A stretch of 64,000 nt of DNA from Bolinopsis microptera (Eukaryota; Ctenophora; Tentaculata; Lobata; Bolinopsidae): NCBI RefSeq assembly GCF_026151205.1, contig NC_087078.1:6899675-6963674 (forward strand), in the 5' to 3' direction. Of this stretch, positions 1 to 12,320 are shown piece by piece (position 1 is the stretch's first letter; each line of letters starts with the position of its first letter). Both the position numbers and the translations under genes were made by a program. The notes under the pieces are model-generated. The model saw nothing but the letters and a program-made list of their open reading frames with translations. It made no database searches and was not told where the DNA came from.

Positions 1-2215
1 ACAAAAAAACGTGCAATTTTTTTTCCTCAACCGGATTTGTTTCGCATATACTCAAACACTATAATTTAGTTCGAACGAGGATTTAGATGGTTGTTCATGG
101 TATCTGTACCAGACGCCATAGAATTTCCCTAAGTTTAAATTGATTCCGTCCATTGATAACCGCAAGCTTGGTAAGAAAGGGGGATCTCACGTTCACAGAG
201 AAATCAACTGTGCAAGAAAGCCCCTGAAAATGAAATATATTTTAGTCAATTTCAATGCATTGCGTGCAGAGGCAACTTATTATGAATGTGCGGTAAAAAT
301 GGTTTCATATAGGGCGATTCCGGCCTTTACTTGATTTATATATTTTGTGTGCGCCACATGTGCAGCCTTTATGTACTTTAAAGGGAGATCACCAAAACGT
401 TTTTGCTCCCGAACATCGAGTTTTATTGTATCTTATGGGTTAAATAACAAAAAAGAATAAGAATGCCCACACCTCAAATTTTCTAAAAATATTCCCTCAC
501 GAGAAAACAAATATTTTTCCTTTTTTCCGAAAGTTTTAAATTGGAGAAGTCTTCACTTAATACCGATAGTATCGGTTCCATTTTAAAAGTTTTTTTGGCT
601 GATATTTTTACTGAAATTACTACACTCCGTGCAAGACAACCCTTTAAAGGATTATTTAATTGAACAATAAATGACCAAGTTACAGGAACGAACAAGGTGA
701 AAAAAGAAGAAAAAGAAAAATGGGATTTTTTCTACCAACCAAAGTTGTACATCTTAACCACTCGCCCCGAGGTCATCTGAATAAACGCTTCAATCAAAAA
801 TTCTGTGAGATGTAGCTGATGAAAATACAAAACTGTTTGAACAGGAGTCTCCTCAGTATTGAGTTTTTAAAGTAGAAATGTGGCTAACGACTTAGTAAAT
901 TATCGTAAAAAAGGGGCCAAAACATTGGTCTCCTACCAGAAAAGTATTGCTGTTTTCAACCCCGGGGTGCCCCTGGCCTCAGTGTACCATCAGGGGGACT
1001 GTAGTGCCACCCAGCTTCTCTGAGAGGTTGTATTTGCAAGATGCCAAGGACTGGCAGGGATTATTGAAGAGGAGAAGGGCGGGGGTTTGAAGGGTTCGGG
1101 GGAGAGTTTGAGGACTGGGGTAGTTGTAAGATGGGTAATTTTTGTTGAGATACTTTGGGGCATTTGTTTAGTACTTGACTCGATGTATGCGTTGTTTTTG
1201 TAGAATCTGAACCTCAATTGAAAATTGCATTCTTAGGTAATTTTTAGCCCTATGTGTTTTACCATGATGACATTTTTAATGATAAAATTATTGTTTTTAC
1301 CCGGTCCAACCCTACATGACACTCAATCACTTAGAAAAGTAATAGAATTTACAAGCATCGACCAATTTCCAAATAAAGAAAGGTTAATTTCTGAATCTAA
1401 CCATTCTGACCCCATTCTTTGACTTTGTTCAAAATAAACTTTTTTTAACTAAAATGGTTTACGTCATGATGCAGTAAACATTTGCCGTGTTTCCAGATTA
1501 TAGATTTATTATTGTTTTAAGATTTTTCTCCCACTATGTTATTTTTGAATTGTATCAATTTAATGGAATTCAATTCTAATGGAGATTATTCGAATTTCGA
1601 CTTTGATTTGACTCAATATAATTTTAAAAGAATGACACAGATAATTGTTTGAAGAGGGATGTTGAGAACCTCCGCTTCGAAAAATAATACAGACTTTACA
1701 TTTTCTTACCATCACAAATCTATGAATGAATAAACAAAAGCACAACAATACTCAACTTAACAACCAAAAAAATGTTCAGCAGTTTATGATCACAGATCAA
1801 GAAAAAGTAAAATGAAGAACAGTGAATGAAGCGATAATCGAGCCTCTCCGGGGCAGGATGGTCTCTTCTTATCAGGTAGCCGCCAGTTTTCTATTTCATG
1901 TTTACTTTTCCTTTCGGTCTATAACAGTATAACTATAACTTCAAATTATACCGTCTCATAATTTACTGCTTCACTTAAGGATGCGTAAGGCCAGTGTATA
2001 TTGTTCCTTGGCCTTAGTTCTAATGATAATGTTAGGATTTGCTGTAATCATATGCCAGCGTTTAAAGCCTTGAAAACTATAAATTTTGTTTAGTGTCTTT
2101 AAATTGTCAGCCTGGCTCGGGCTAATGTTCACATCTCAATCATAACCGTGAGGTGCAGCATTGTTCTTGAAAAATGAAGCCACCTCTCCTCGGCAAGCGC
2201 ACATTATAAGACCTT
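1..2215. other. AT-rich intergenic stretch, no gene seen
   Basis: I find no convincing coding exon here. The open frames are under 80 codons, have no domain signature and do not combine through plausible splice sites. The part next to 2216 should contain the 3' untranslated region of the minus-strand GPCR. Confidence 0.5.
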
Positions 2216-3405
2216 CTAGCGGAGATAGAGAGTCGACTTCCTCCGAACAGTGATATCCTCAAGTTCAATACTCCGCTCTGCTCGTAGCTGATTCTCCGAG
2301 GACCCTCTCCTCAACTTGACCTTACAGATCCCCTTCTGTTGGTGATGATTCAGCTCGGTGTCGATAACCAGCTCGTTCTTTGCCGTGGTTCTCTCTCGGA
2401 CTATTCGTCTGGCGCTGATAGTGAGCTTAAAAGAAGAGGCTAGTGTGTCCCGATACTCCCCTCGTCTCAGTGCGTAGATCACTGGGTTAGCGACTGGGCC
2501 CACATTGAAACAGCACTTGGCAAACCTGAGCGAACACCACTTCCCCCTGAGGGGAGAGGTTGAAGTTGAGATAGCGCTTCAGGGCTACCATGGGAACAGA
2601 GAAGGTGGTCATGAGGTATACTGCTACTAAAAGGAGCAGCTCTCTAGCTATCCCTGGCATCTGGGCTCTGTGTTTAGCCAGGCCTCCCCCGACCCCCCTA
2701 CTACAGGGTATCCCACAGAACTGTGCCAGCACCACACCAGACAGCAGCACTATTATCACACTCCCCATCAGGATGATATAGGGGATCACGTTAACGTGGG
2801 GCACGTGGTCGTTAACCGTTGTTCCCGTGTAGCTCACGAAACAGGACTGTACGCTCGGGATGAAGATGAACGTCCACAGCGGGTTGGAGACGGTCAGGAA
2901 GATGCCTATAAACAAGTACTTAGCAACTATGACATGCACCACTCTCCCTCCGAGTCACCCATATCTTGTAGGCTAGAGGATAGAGCACGATGACGACCCT
3001 GGTGAAGCTGAGAACCATTAAACTGATGATGGAGCCCCAGGGGAAAATGTGCAGAAGGTTCGAGAAGATTCTACAGAGAACATTGTTCTGGGCGAAGAGT
3101 TCAATCTTGTAGAACATGGAAATGACCATGGGCTCCACAAAGATAGCAGTTCCGATATCGTCGACAGCCAGGGAGAATAATTGGAGTCGGGAGGGGAGAC
3201 GGTAATGACGGTGTTTGCAGAACATATACAGGACCAGGGAGTTAAAGTGGATTCCTAGGATCATGAGGGAGAGGATCAGTATGACTGTCATCACCTCCAG
3301 GGTAGTTGTGGGACCTGACACCACGTCTATCAGGGGGGTTGTAGTGGGGCCTATAACCACATCCAGTGAGGTAAGCCCTGATACCAGTCCTTCTGTCCCG
3401 TTCAT
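2216..3405 (-). pseudogene. Seven-helix (rhodopsin-like) GPCR, interrupted by two frameshifts
   Basis: Three overlapping minus-strand frames read as one receptor. The first (from ATG 3403-3405) carries TM1 to the start of TM4, with the extracellular Cys before TM3 and a degenerate DRY position (FTRVVIVLYPL). The second (to 2487) carries TM4-TM6, with a Cys in loop 2 (VQSCFVSY) and the TM6 proline (FSVPMVAL). The third (to 2216) carries TM7 with the class A hallmark NPVIYALRRGEY and a basic, charged C-tail. The frame changes at about 2945-2965, in a purine-rich stretch, and at about 2535-2550, near a run of five G on the minus strand. Both shifts go in the same direction, so they do not cancel. 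No splice sites bracket them. Either this is a recent pseudogene or the assembly has indel errors; the helices are otherwise well kept, which favours a young lesion or sequencing error. The ligand cannot be told. Joined length would be about 390 residues. Confidence 0.8.
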
Positions 3406-6400
3406 ATCCTGATGGGGTGATATTGTAAGACAAAGTAACTTTAGAAGTGTTTCTTAAACGAAAACAAGTGGTGTAATTGTTGTTGTGATGCAATTATATA
3501 AATCGTAGTCAGACTTTGAAAGAGTTTACAAAAGTAATAAATAATATAACCAGAACAGGACTAAAAAAGTTGGCACAAGCATTATTTAAGTACTATTTAA
3601 ACAGCTTAAATTCAAATTGAGAAAACAGACGGACACGAAGTAAACCAGACGGACACGAAGTGATCCCAGGAATTTAATAAAGTACTTAAACGGCCACTTT
3701 ACTTCGACTTTTATATCAATGCGTATGATAACGGTCACATCGCTAAATGCCATTAAATGATTTGATACGCTTTATTGAAATTAAAATGCTGAACTCTGAA
3801 GCCTGAAGGACGTCGACCGGAAACAAAATCTGACATTTTGATCTTAGATGTAGACATAAATTAATATAACTATAAATTATTGACGAAATGGGCTTCTATT
3901 GGCTACATTGCACAAGCTGGTCGCAGCCGCAAATATGTGAGATTTAGAGATCTGTTGGCTCGAGAAAAACCCATGACTGTCAATGTTGGCAGCTGATTTA
4001 ATGACATTTGAATCCGGCAGTGGATTTTGGCAAGTCACAATTGCTATTACAGCTGATGCTGTAAACGTGCGTTATATACTCCCTACATCTTGATTTGGAG
4101 GTGTCACCTTCGTTTGGCACATGGCAGAAACAAGGTGGAGGTAGACATGTAATTGTCACAGCAACGAAAAGTTGGCCTCAAAATTTCCGGATTTTGGTGC
4201 CATACTATAATTGCAATTTCAAGCTTTTAAATATTACGCAAGACTGGCTGCTTAATTTCGAAACGAGCAAAAACTGTCGCTCACTAATCCTCCAGTTACC
4301 CAGCATATGTGACAGAAAAAAGTGATTAAATCCTCCGATTAAATCGTTCGCACTAACTCTTGCAAGATATGCAGTATATGACTGTAATTGTTCTTTTAAA
4401 AAATCCTTCTAGTCGTTGGAGCGATCATCACCAACGGATTTTATATGCAATCTACAACCTCTCCTAGTTCAATGACCACAGTGTCTGATGAATAATAACA
4501 GTAAAATAATACATTGACCTAGCTTTCCATACTGAACCTATGGTAGATATTACGAATAGAAAGATAGTCTCGGGATACCCCATGTTTTACCATCAACATA
4601 ATCTGTGTGGTAATTATAGGATTCTCCCCGACAGTCCTCCAATATCTTATAGAATGAGATGTCATTCACTCTCATTCCGAATATTGACATCATGTTCGGG
4701 GTATTCTAATTCTATGAATCATTTGACAATTTGCCGGAATACCTTGAGACAGGCTCCAGAAAATGACAAAATCTCCACCTTTTCCAAGGTTCAGTTGATA
4801 ATTTGCTGAAAGCGGTTACGACTAGTCGACCGAGCAGTGCCATAAGCTAACAGATATTGATTAAATACCACGGAACTCCTATACTCGTAATAATATTATA
4901 TATGTGATTATGTGCTCAGGCTGATTGGTAAACTACCACACCACGTACAACTTGGAAGTTGTAGGGGGGGAGGGGGGTGGGCTGGGAAGGGGATTTATGA
5001 AGGATTTTGGGTTTTTTTAATCTTAAAAGCACCCATGAGTTAATGCTCAAAATCAACAATACTAGAAACGTTGGAATTTCTTGGGCGTATGTCAACTCAA
5101 ACCTATGTTAAAATGCTCAAAATTAATTATTAATCCTACCAGTCGTCACTGTCTTAAAAGGGTAGCTGGGAACATAAAGATAAATACCTGAGACCTCGGT
5201 CCCTTACTTATTAGAGATACGAATTAACGATATACTCCACGGAACTGCAAATGAAATGGAGCGAACATGATCATAGGATCTGATGATGATTAATCAATTT
5301 CGTCTAATATTGATCGGAGGCTGATTGTACGGTGTCAGCTGATGGACTAGCGATTTGTTGGGACAGCAATGTACAAGCGAGTAACAACTTCATGTCACCC
5401 GGCTGATCATGTCCACCATGTTAGTTTGATTGCCAAACTCGAGATAGCATCGCGTGAAAATATCGATTTATCAGATTAAATCTACCCATGATTCTATGTG
5501 CTGGTGTAAACGTTTGCAATACTCACTGTTCAGACTGAAATATTGTGCCAAAATCGGTGAAAATATCGATAATAAGGATACACCTGATTAAATTTGCCCC
5601 GGGTCATGCAAGTGACGGCATGAAAAGGAGAGTTTTAAGGTCACATGACTTACCCCAGCAGACCAATACACTTCAACTTATCTTGGCCGACTCTCTCGTG
5701 CAATCAAATACTGAATTCTTAAACACACCCGTTATTTCAATCTACTCTGGCACAAGCGTGTGATGCCGGGATAGCTATAAATCTCCGAATATCTTATCAG
5801 AAAATATCATCAGATTATTGGCTCCTCCTCGTACGTAAAATGTTTACACTTACCCCCTCATACTACTAGCTAATTTAATAAGGACAATAAACCCGGGGGC
5901 GCAATGCGCATGTCACCGTAGTGGTGAAAGTTATAAGGTTCATCTTGTTACCTTGTAGAAATGGTGCTACAGTGACCATCGAATTTTGACCGGCAAATGT
6001 TATGCATGAAGTTAGTAGAAATAATATTATTTGATCAAGTTGAGGTTAATTGTACTAGCAGATCGGAAAATATCTTCAAAATTCACCACTATAACGAGAA
6101 ATTGTCAGTTTCTGCTAATATTCCAGCAAAATTTAACAAAAGGAAACAAAACTTGTCGGAAAGATGTAAAATAATTCAAAAGATAAGGGGGTGTAATTTT
6201 GATTTATATTAACCGCCTACTTTTAGTACTGGAGGGGGTTCTGGAAACATAAGAGTGACAGGTTTGTTCCAGAAGCTTTCAAATAAATCGTTTTCAGCTA
6301 ACTCAAAATCTTACCACAACAGATTCGAATTTACCAGTCGATGGAAAAATTGTGATATGCACTACCACTATATACCATAAATTTGTCTTTTACCCGAGAA

Positions 6401-9400
6401 TCTTAAAATATTATACACCCGAACAAACTGCAACAAACTCTCATGATATTGATATTTATTAAGTCGGCATAAGATATTACTATTACATTTTGAGATATAA
6501 CCCTTATCGGATCGTTGGCATGTTCAGAGTGGGTCTCATTTATGAATAACTTAGCTTATTTGGGGTTAGGAGGAGGAGACGTATATATTACTATGGTAAC
6601 GTTTAGGCTCACAACATAGCCATTTTTCACGTTTGAGACTTATAACTTTATACTTTTATAAATGGCATACTGTTCAATATTAAATTGAGTATACCTGTAC
6701 TGCGGAACATGAAAGATAGAACTCCAATTTTACACTATGCAAAATTTCATTCGATTTGAAACATGCTGCACAGTAACTAATTGAAATTTTACTGCTAATG
6801 AATCGCATTTACCAGTCGATGGCAAATAATGACGATGCCCCCTAAATGAAACAGTGAATAAGTGTCTCCAAAATATGTGCTAGAACAATGTACAAACTGT
6901 AACACACTGTCACGTCGGCAATCGGCATGGCAAATATAGCATTGAAAGGATTAATGGCATGTTTGTGATGGGTCAGATTTAGGAATGACTGTCCGGTTCG
7001 TGTTAAAACCAGCTTTATTCAATAGTTTTATGAGTTAAACAAGTGAGTAAAAGTCACGTTTGAATAGCGCCCTCTCAAAGAACTAGTAAATGTTTTAACA
7101 TAATATTTATATTGTTATTTGTTCCGCTAGTACTAGTACTACGCCAAGTACTAGGCATCCGTATTTCTTATGACTTTATGTTTGATCTATAAAGAGGTAT
7201 TAGCATAATTAAATTTAATGCCTTTGTCATAGACTTCGCTAAAGCAATGAGAGTATCGAACGAGGGTCGAGGAAACAATAGGAAATAATTAAAATGAGTA
7301 AAAAGTAAAATTCCACTTTAACTTCAAGATAAGGCTAGTTTCACAAGTAATCAATTATAAAGTTATAAGTACAGTAAAATATGTCAAAATTTAAGTCTTT
7401 GTCGGAAATAATTCGCAACAAAATGATTTCAACGGGAAATGGTCGGGACAAATTTCAGAAATCAACCCAGAGCCCAGAGGGATCCCAAAATTTCCTACGT
7501 CAGATAACTCCACAATTACCACTTTTTTACCACGTTGATTCCCCGCTAATAAGTCAACTTCAGAATGTCGTAGAAGGTTCTAAAAGTTCTATTAGTCATA
7601 ATAGGTTTAAAAGATTTAGAAGGATTCTCCCAAGTCTCAACTAACACAACATATAATTTACAATGAGCATGATGTCGCGTATGAAAATAAGATGTTTTTT
7701 GTCACGTTATTGCAGGGTAAACCAGTGTTTATAAAGAGTCAAACAGAAGCATTTTTAGTGACTTGCACCATGTCCACGTGGTGTTGTATTTAGAAGAATT
7801 CTATACAGATTCGAATGACACTATATAAACTAATTTAATGTCGAGCGGTCACGTGATATGTTTGGGCTGATCACGTGGTATGTTGATAAACACATCTGAC
7901 CCTCCTGATTGGGTGAGAGTCAGAACTTTATCAGCACAAGATTAATAATAAATACACCTGAACTCCATGATTTGCCATAATATACTGAACACTGCAGGAA
8001 CCAAGCAGAAGCGCACAGTGAGAGGAGGTTCAGACAAGTTGAGATCAGACGAGGGTTACCTTAAAACTGGACCACTTTTATATCTTTAGTAGAGGCACCC
8101 GGTTTACTTGCTTAACAGGTAAGAGGTTCAAGATCCCAAGAAACCAATGAGATCTGTTAATTTTATTTCCTGTTTTAGTTATGTGAGTTAAATTTAACTA
8201 AATATGTGCATAATGTACGGTTGAAAGAGGAATTTTAGGTTTAACAATTTAACGGATTACTAAAGAGAGATTTGTGAAAGCAATTATCTGGTTCTAATGA
8301 AAAATATATGCAGTATGCACACATTTTCTCTGCGCTATAATTTTAATGAGAATAATAATTTAATGACACACATTTCCTTTAGGTCGAAGCTTATTAATAC
8401 GAAAAAGCAGCTGTTTAGGAGACTAGACAAGATACGAACTCGAAGTAAGGACCTGTTCGGAGTATGAGTTTTTGAAGAATTCTGATCCCGTTTATCGAAA
8501 AAACCCGTATAAAGAGCCTGTTAAGTGTTCAATATTGTGCGATGCTGTTGAAGAAAATACATGTCTCCAGATAAATATATACATGTCTCCAGACGTATTT
8601 ACTATTCGGACTGTGATTGGATAAGACTGGATTTCATTTACAGGTAATATCTCAAGCCTGACCAATGAATAGTGTGCATTTTGTAATCACACAGAATTTA
8701 TCATCATATTTTAAATTAAATGGAACTAAAACCTACTGCTTATCTTAATCTACCACCATAATGGGACCTGATAAGTGAAAACTGCAGTTGGTAACCCGAA
8801 CTGAGTCAGAAATTTCACGCAGGTCACTTTAAAACCAGACGTCAGGGAAGTAGTTACCACTACCAGGTTAAACTGACAAATTCTCTCAAAACGATATGTT
8901 AAATTTTCAGAGGATTCACTGGAGATAGAGTGGGGGTGACTGCCAGTTCTTCAGAGGTTCAGGTTAGTTTTAGTTATTAGTTATTAGTGCTTTTCAATAT
9001 AAATAAAAAACGAGGCCTTCGTGTTATGGAGCCAGGAATTGGATAGGCTTTTACCCGTTTAAATACCCAATAAATGCAATAGACTTGAAGTGTTGTATTA
9101 CTGATCTGTTTAATTACTGTGATAGAGTTAATAGTGTAAAATCCGGATTGGAGTATTATTTATGAGTCGCATTGTTGTAATGTATTCTGGGTAAAATTAT
9201 CTTTATCCCGGTTGTTGCGACAAGTAAAAATGCTCTTATTAGGGAAAGGAGATTACTCGACGTTTCAATGTAACTACATCGTATTCATGATCTCAAATTA
9301 TTTGTTATATAGTAGTGTTGAAAGTATTAAAACATGAGTTAATAGTAACATAAGTACACTTGAAACAAGATTGTGAGTCCCCTGCGGGCAGAACATCTGG

Positions 9401-10059
9401 TTATTCAATGTTTAAATGTAATTTCAGCTCCCTCAATTACCTGTAAACACCGTTCTGATGGGTAAAGTAGATACTTACGCTACAATTTTCATTAGCGAAA
9501 GTTGTGCAGTAGCAATTTGAACCGCTTAACACAGTGCATATTGAACATTGATTCATATGATTTCCTGTGTCAAAATTTCACAGTTTTGACAGAATTTGTC
9601 GCGAGTGACAAATTATTAAGTTAACTATCGGTGGAATTAGACAGTTACAGAAAGAGTATTGATAAATGAGAAATCACTAATATGTTCTACCGGACATAAT
9701 ATATAAATAGCATAGCAACCAAGTGCGATCCAGGCCTTTCGAATGCTTGAAAAAGGTCAAAATGAACGGGCAAGAGAACAAATTAATATCGATCATATTT
9801 CAATTAATTTATGCCCCGGATGAGTAAAGAAAGCAAGTCACATCACACGGAATTACCCAAATCGGGCCACCAGTAGTAACCGAACTGTAAGCTAACTTTA
9901 ATACAACTCTCATCTTTGCGAGCGAATCATTATTTGCGGTTAACTGCACAATCGACGGTCACTAAAGCCCAGAGAAATGAATGATCTACCATTATATTGA
10001 AATAAGTTGAAGTACTAAAGATTTAGATAGGTCTAGCTCTACCAGTACCAGGATCCTTA
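3406..10059. other. Long AT-rich intergenic region
   Basis: Nothing here is supported as a gene. An 87-codon ATG frame at 7381-7644 has no recognisable domain and I do not call it. Two diverged copies of one segment occur at about 6290-6560 and 6780-7010. A poly-purine run rich in G lies at 4963-4990. Confidence 0.45.
6290..7010. repeat. Diverged direct duplication, spacing about 490 bp
   Basis: Both copies contain TTTACCAGTCGATGG (about 6331 and 6809), followed by similarly ordered blocks: 'ACAAACTG.AACA', 'GTCGGCA', 'GGCATGTT..GA.TGGGTC' and 'ATGAATAACT/AGGAATGACT'. They are clearly related but heavily mutated, so this is an old duplication or two copies of one repeat family. Confidence 0.5.
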
Positions 10060-10094
10060 TAAATATATATATATATTATATATATATATATATT
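10060..10094. repeat. (AT)n microsatellite at the 5' edge of a retrotransposon
   Basis: An almost pure alternating A/T tract of about 35 bp. The reverse-transcriptase reading frame of the downstream element becomes recognisable immediately after it, so the tract marks or lies beside the 5' junction of the truncated insertion. Confidence 0.85.
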
Positions 10095-10197
10095 TTGTTC
10101 AATTCTCTACAGTGATAAAGAACTCAGACAGAAATATCAAAGTGCGATTGCTGAAAGATTATCGGGTAAAACTTATCCAGATGACCCAAATGAGAAA

Positions 10198-10767
10198 ATG
10201 AATGAACTTTTTAGTGACATACGTGCGTGTGCTGAAGAAACTATACCACTGAAAGGGAAATCCTCTAAACAAAATTTCTCCAGTGATCTAACAGTAGCTT
10301 CATTAGTTGCTAAAAAGCGTGATCAGACTCTGAAGATCAAATCAGCCCCAAATGGTAGTGATGTTAGTGGAGATAGGAGAGAAGTTAGAAAGATTCAGAA
10401 TAGCATTTCTAAGAGACTTGTGCAAATAAATAACATGAAGGCTGACGCTCTAGCGGAAGAAATAAATAACACTGACGATGCTAGAAAGATGTTTGAAGCT
10501 TCAAGATCTTTAGCTGGAATAAGAAAGTCGGGTAACATAGTGGTCAATGATATCAACAACAACCCTATTGGTACTGATTTAGGGAAAGCAAACACAGCGA
10601 AATCTTTCTTCGAAAAACAACTAACAGAAGGAGTTGAAGCTGGCCTGCAACCTTTTACCTGCGATCCAAAACCACTTGATAACCCCATCACACCAGTTGA
10701 AGTTAAACTGCAAGTAAACTCAAATCAAACCGTGCCAGTGGTCCAGATAATCTCCAGAATGAGCTGA
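10198..10767 (+). pseudogene. RT-element polyprotein, upstream fragment
   Basis: This is the post-endonuclease linker of the copy 1 retrotransposon, aligning with residues 20-165 of the copy at 27497. The first ATG has no special meaning, because the frame is open upstream to the (AT)n tract (…YSDKELRQKYQSAIAE). It ends in an out-of-frame tail after the frameshift. Confidence 0.75.
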
Positions 10768-10865
10768 TAAAGTACGCCCATCCAATCACTTTTGAGAAGT
10801 ATGCTGAGGCAATTAACGAGTCATTTAGTGGGAACAAATACATAAGTTCGATAGGACAAGGTATT

Positions 10866-12227
10866 GTGACTCCTCTACAGAAGCCCGGTAAACCTAAGGG
10901 TCCCCTCACAAGCCTTAGACCACTTACACTGTTAAACGGATCGAGGAAGATGCTCACTCAAATTGCCTTAAAACGGGTTGAGAGTAGAATTGACAACTAC
11001 ACCATGCCATGGCAGAGTGCTTACAAGAGAGGTAGGAGCTGCTCTGACATTGTGTGGGCTCAGAGAATGCTCATATCTGTTGTAATGAGGAAGAAATGGA
11101 CATTTAGCAAAATGAGTATTGATATGAGTAGAGCTTTTGATACCGTGAAAAGGGACACTATCATCAATGTTTTGAAAGATGCTGGTTGTTCGGAGGACGA
11201 CATTCGTTTAGTTCAATACCTTCTATCGAATACTCTCCTTAGAGTTCGTGTTAACTCCTCACTGTCGGAAGAGTTTGAAAGTTTACTCGGAGCCTTTCAA
11301 GGTGACAGTTTATCTGGAAAGCTATTCACACTTATTCTTGCAGCAGCCTTACACCACCTCAGAGCTGTATCTGGGAGACCAAACCCGCCAGTATCAGAAC
11401 TAGGTTTTCCAACTGAGTGGGAATATTCAGACGATTGTGACTTTGCTGACGAGGACATCGAGAAACTGAGAATTTTCCTTCCTACAGTGAAGGAGATTCT
11501 CAAAGACTGGAACCTCCAAGTAAATGAAAGTAAAACTGAATTCAGTACCTTCTACCTAGCGACAAAATCTGATAAAGATACAAACGGTCAGCCATTAGCT
11601 AATAACGAACCATGGAGTAGTAACAAGTCACTAGGTTCCTTACTGTGTACTGAGAAGGACATTCAAAGAAGAAGAATCCTAGCTGAGATTGCTTTTAAGA
11701 ACTTTGAAAAAGTTTGGCTGTCTGGTAAGAAAATATCCCTTGAAAGAAAGCTGAGGTTATACGATGCTCAAGTTGTATCTGTATTGATTTACAACTCAAA
11801 TAGTTGGAGTCCTAAGAAAGCAACCATGGAGAAAATGGACACACTCCATCGTAGACACCTCAGGTCCATTTTAAACATCAAATGGCCTAAAGGTATGATA
11901 AGCAACAGAGCATTGTATGAAAGGTGCAAAGTTGAAAAGTTATCCAAGCGTATTGAACACCAGCGGTGGAAAATGTTTGGACACATTCTCAGGAGTATGG
12001 AGAACACCCCAGCCCAAACGGCTCTCTCATTTGCTATTGAATCAGATAATTTATTCATTGGAAGATTGGGGAGACCTAGAATGAACTTGTTATCGGTTTT
12101 AAGAAGTGATTTAAATAGTAGAAGTTTGCAAATGGACAACTTGTATGAATTGAACGAAATTAAAGATATAGCTGCATGCAACAGATGTTGGGAAAATCTT
12201 TTTCAAGGGTACAGTTTACCGCATTAA
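10866..12227 (+). pseudogene. Reverse transcriptase, downstream fragment (RVT_1)
   Basis: This fragment holds the RT fingers/palm and C-terminal domain of copy 1. The frame extends upstream of the first Met to about 10715. Visible motifs are PLQKPGKPKGP (finger motif), RPLTLLNGSRK, SAYKRGRSC, SIDMSRAFDTV (catalytic Asp), FQGDSLSGK and WEYSDDCDF (catalytic pair). The alanine usual before DD is replaced by Ser. After the palm come LYDAQVVSVLIYNSNSW and the HRRHLRSILNIKWP / RWKMFGHILRSM block typical of LINE C-termini. The frameshift means it cannot be translated with its upstream part. Confidence 0.85.
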
Positions 12228-12320
12228 GGTATTTTTAAGAATCATTTTTGTCGGTAAGATCCTGTTTTATAATAATAATAATAATATATTTTGTAGCTGT
12301 ACTCCTACACATTAAAAGTC

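Larger units (their letters stand above)
10081..12320 (+). mobile_element. 5'-truncated non-LTR retrotransposon, copy 1 (frameshifted RT)
   Basis: The frame is open from the (AT)n tract to a stop at 10765-10767, giving the linker that follows the endonuclease in LINE polyproteins. The RT then continues in another frame from about 10715 to the stop at 12225-12227. One frameshift around 10700-10716 separates them: before it the frame reads NPITPVEVKL, after it LKSNRASGPDN, the usual RT motif 0/1 region. Further motifs are motif A (SIDMSRAFDTV), motif B (FQGDSLSGK), a catalytic box written YSDD, and a C-terminal RRHLRSILN...RWKMFGHILR region. No endonuclease domain is present, so the copy is 5' truncated. 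A conserved 3' end follows: (ATA)n at about 12270-12287, then TTTTGTAG...CTACAC. It is clearly related to, but diverged from, the copy at 27451-29754. Confidence 0.85.

Noticed and set aside
2487-3405. Two or three separate genes in the GPCR region
   Set aside because: The frames carry consecutive helices of one receptor in order and overlap, so they are one gene broken by frameshifts.
8090-8150. tRNA T-arm-like GGTTCAAGATCCC at about 8127
   Set aside because: No matching acceptor, D or anticodon stems could be placed around it; no tRNA gene is supported in the window.
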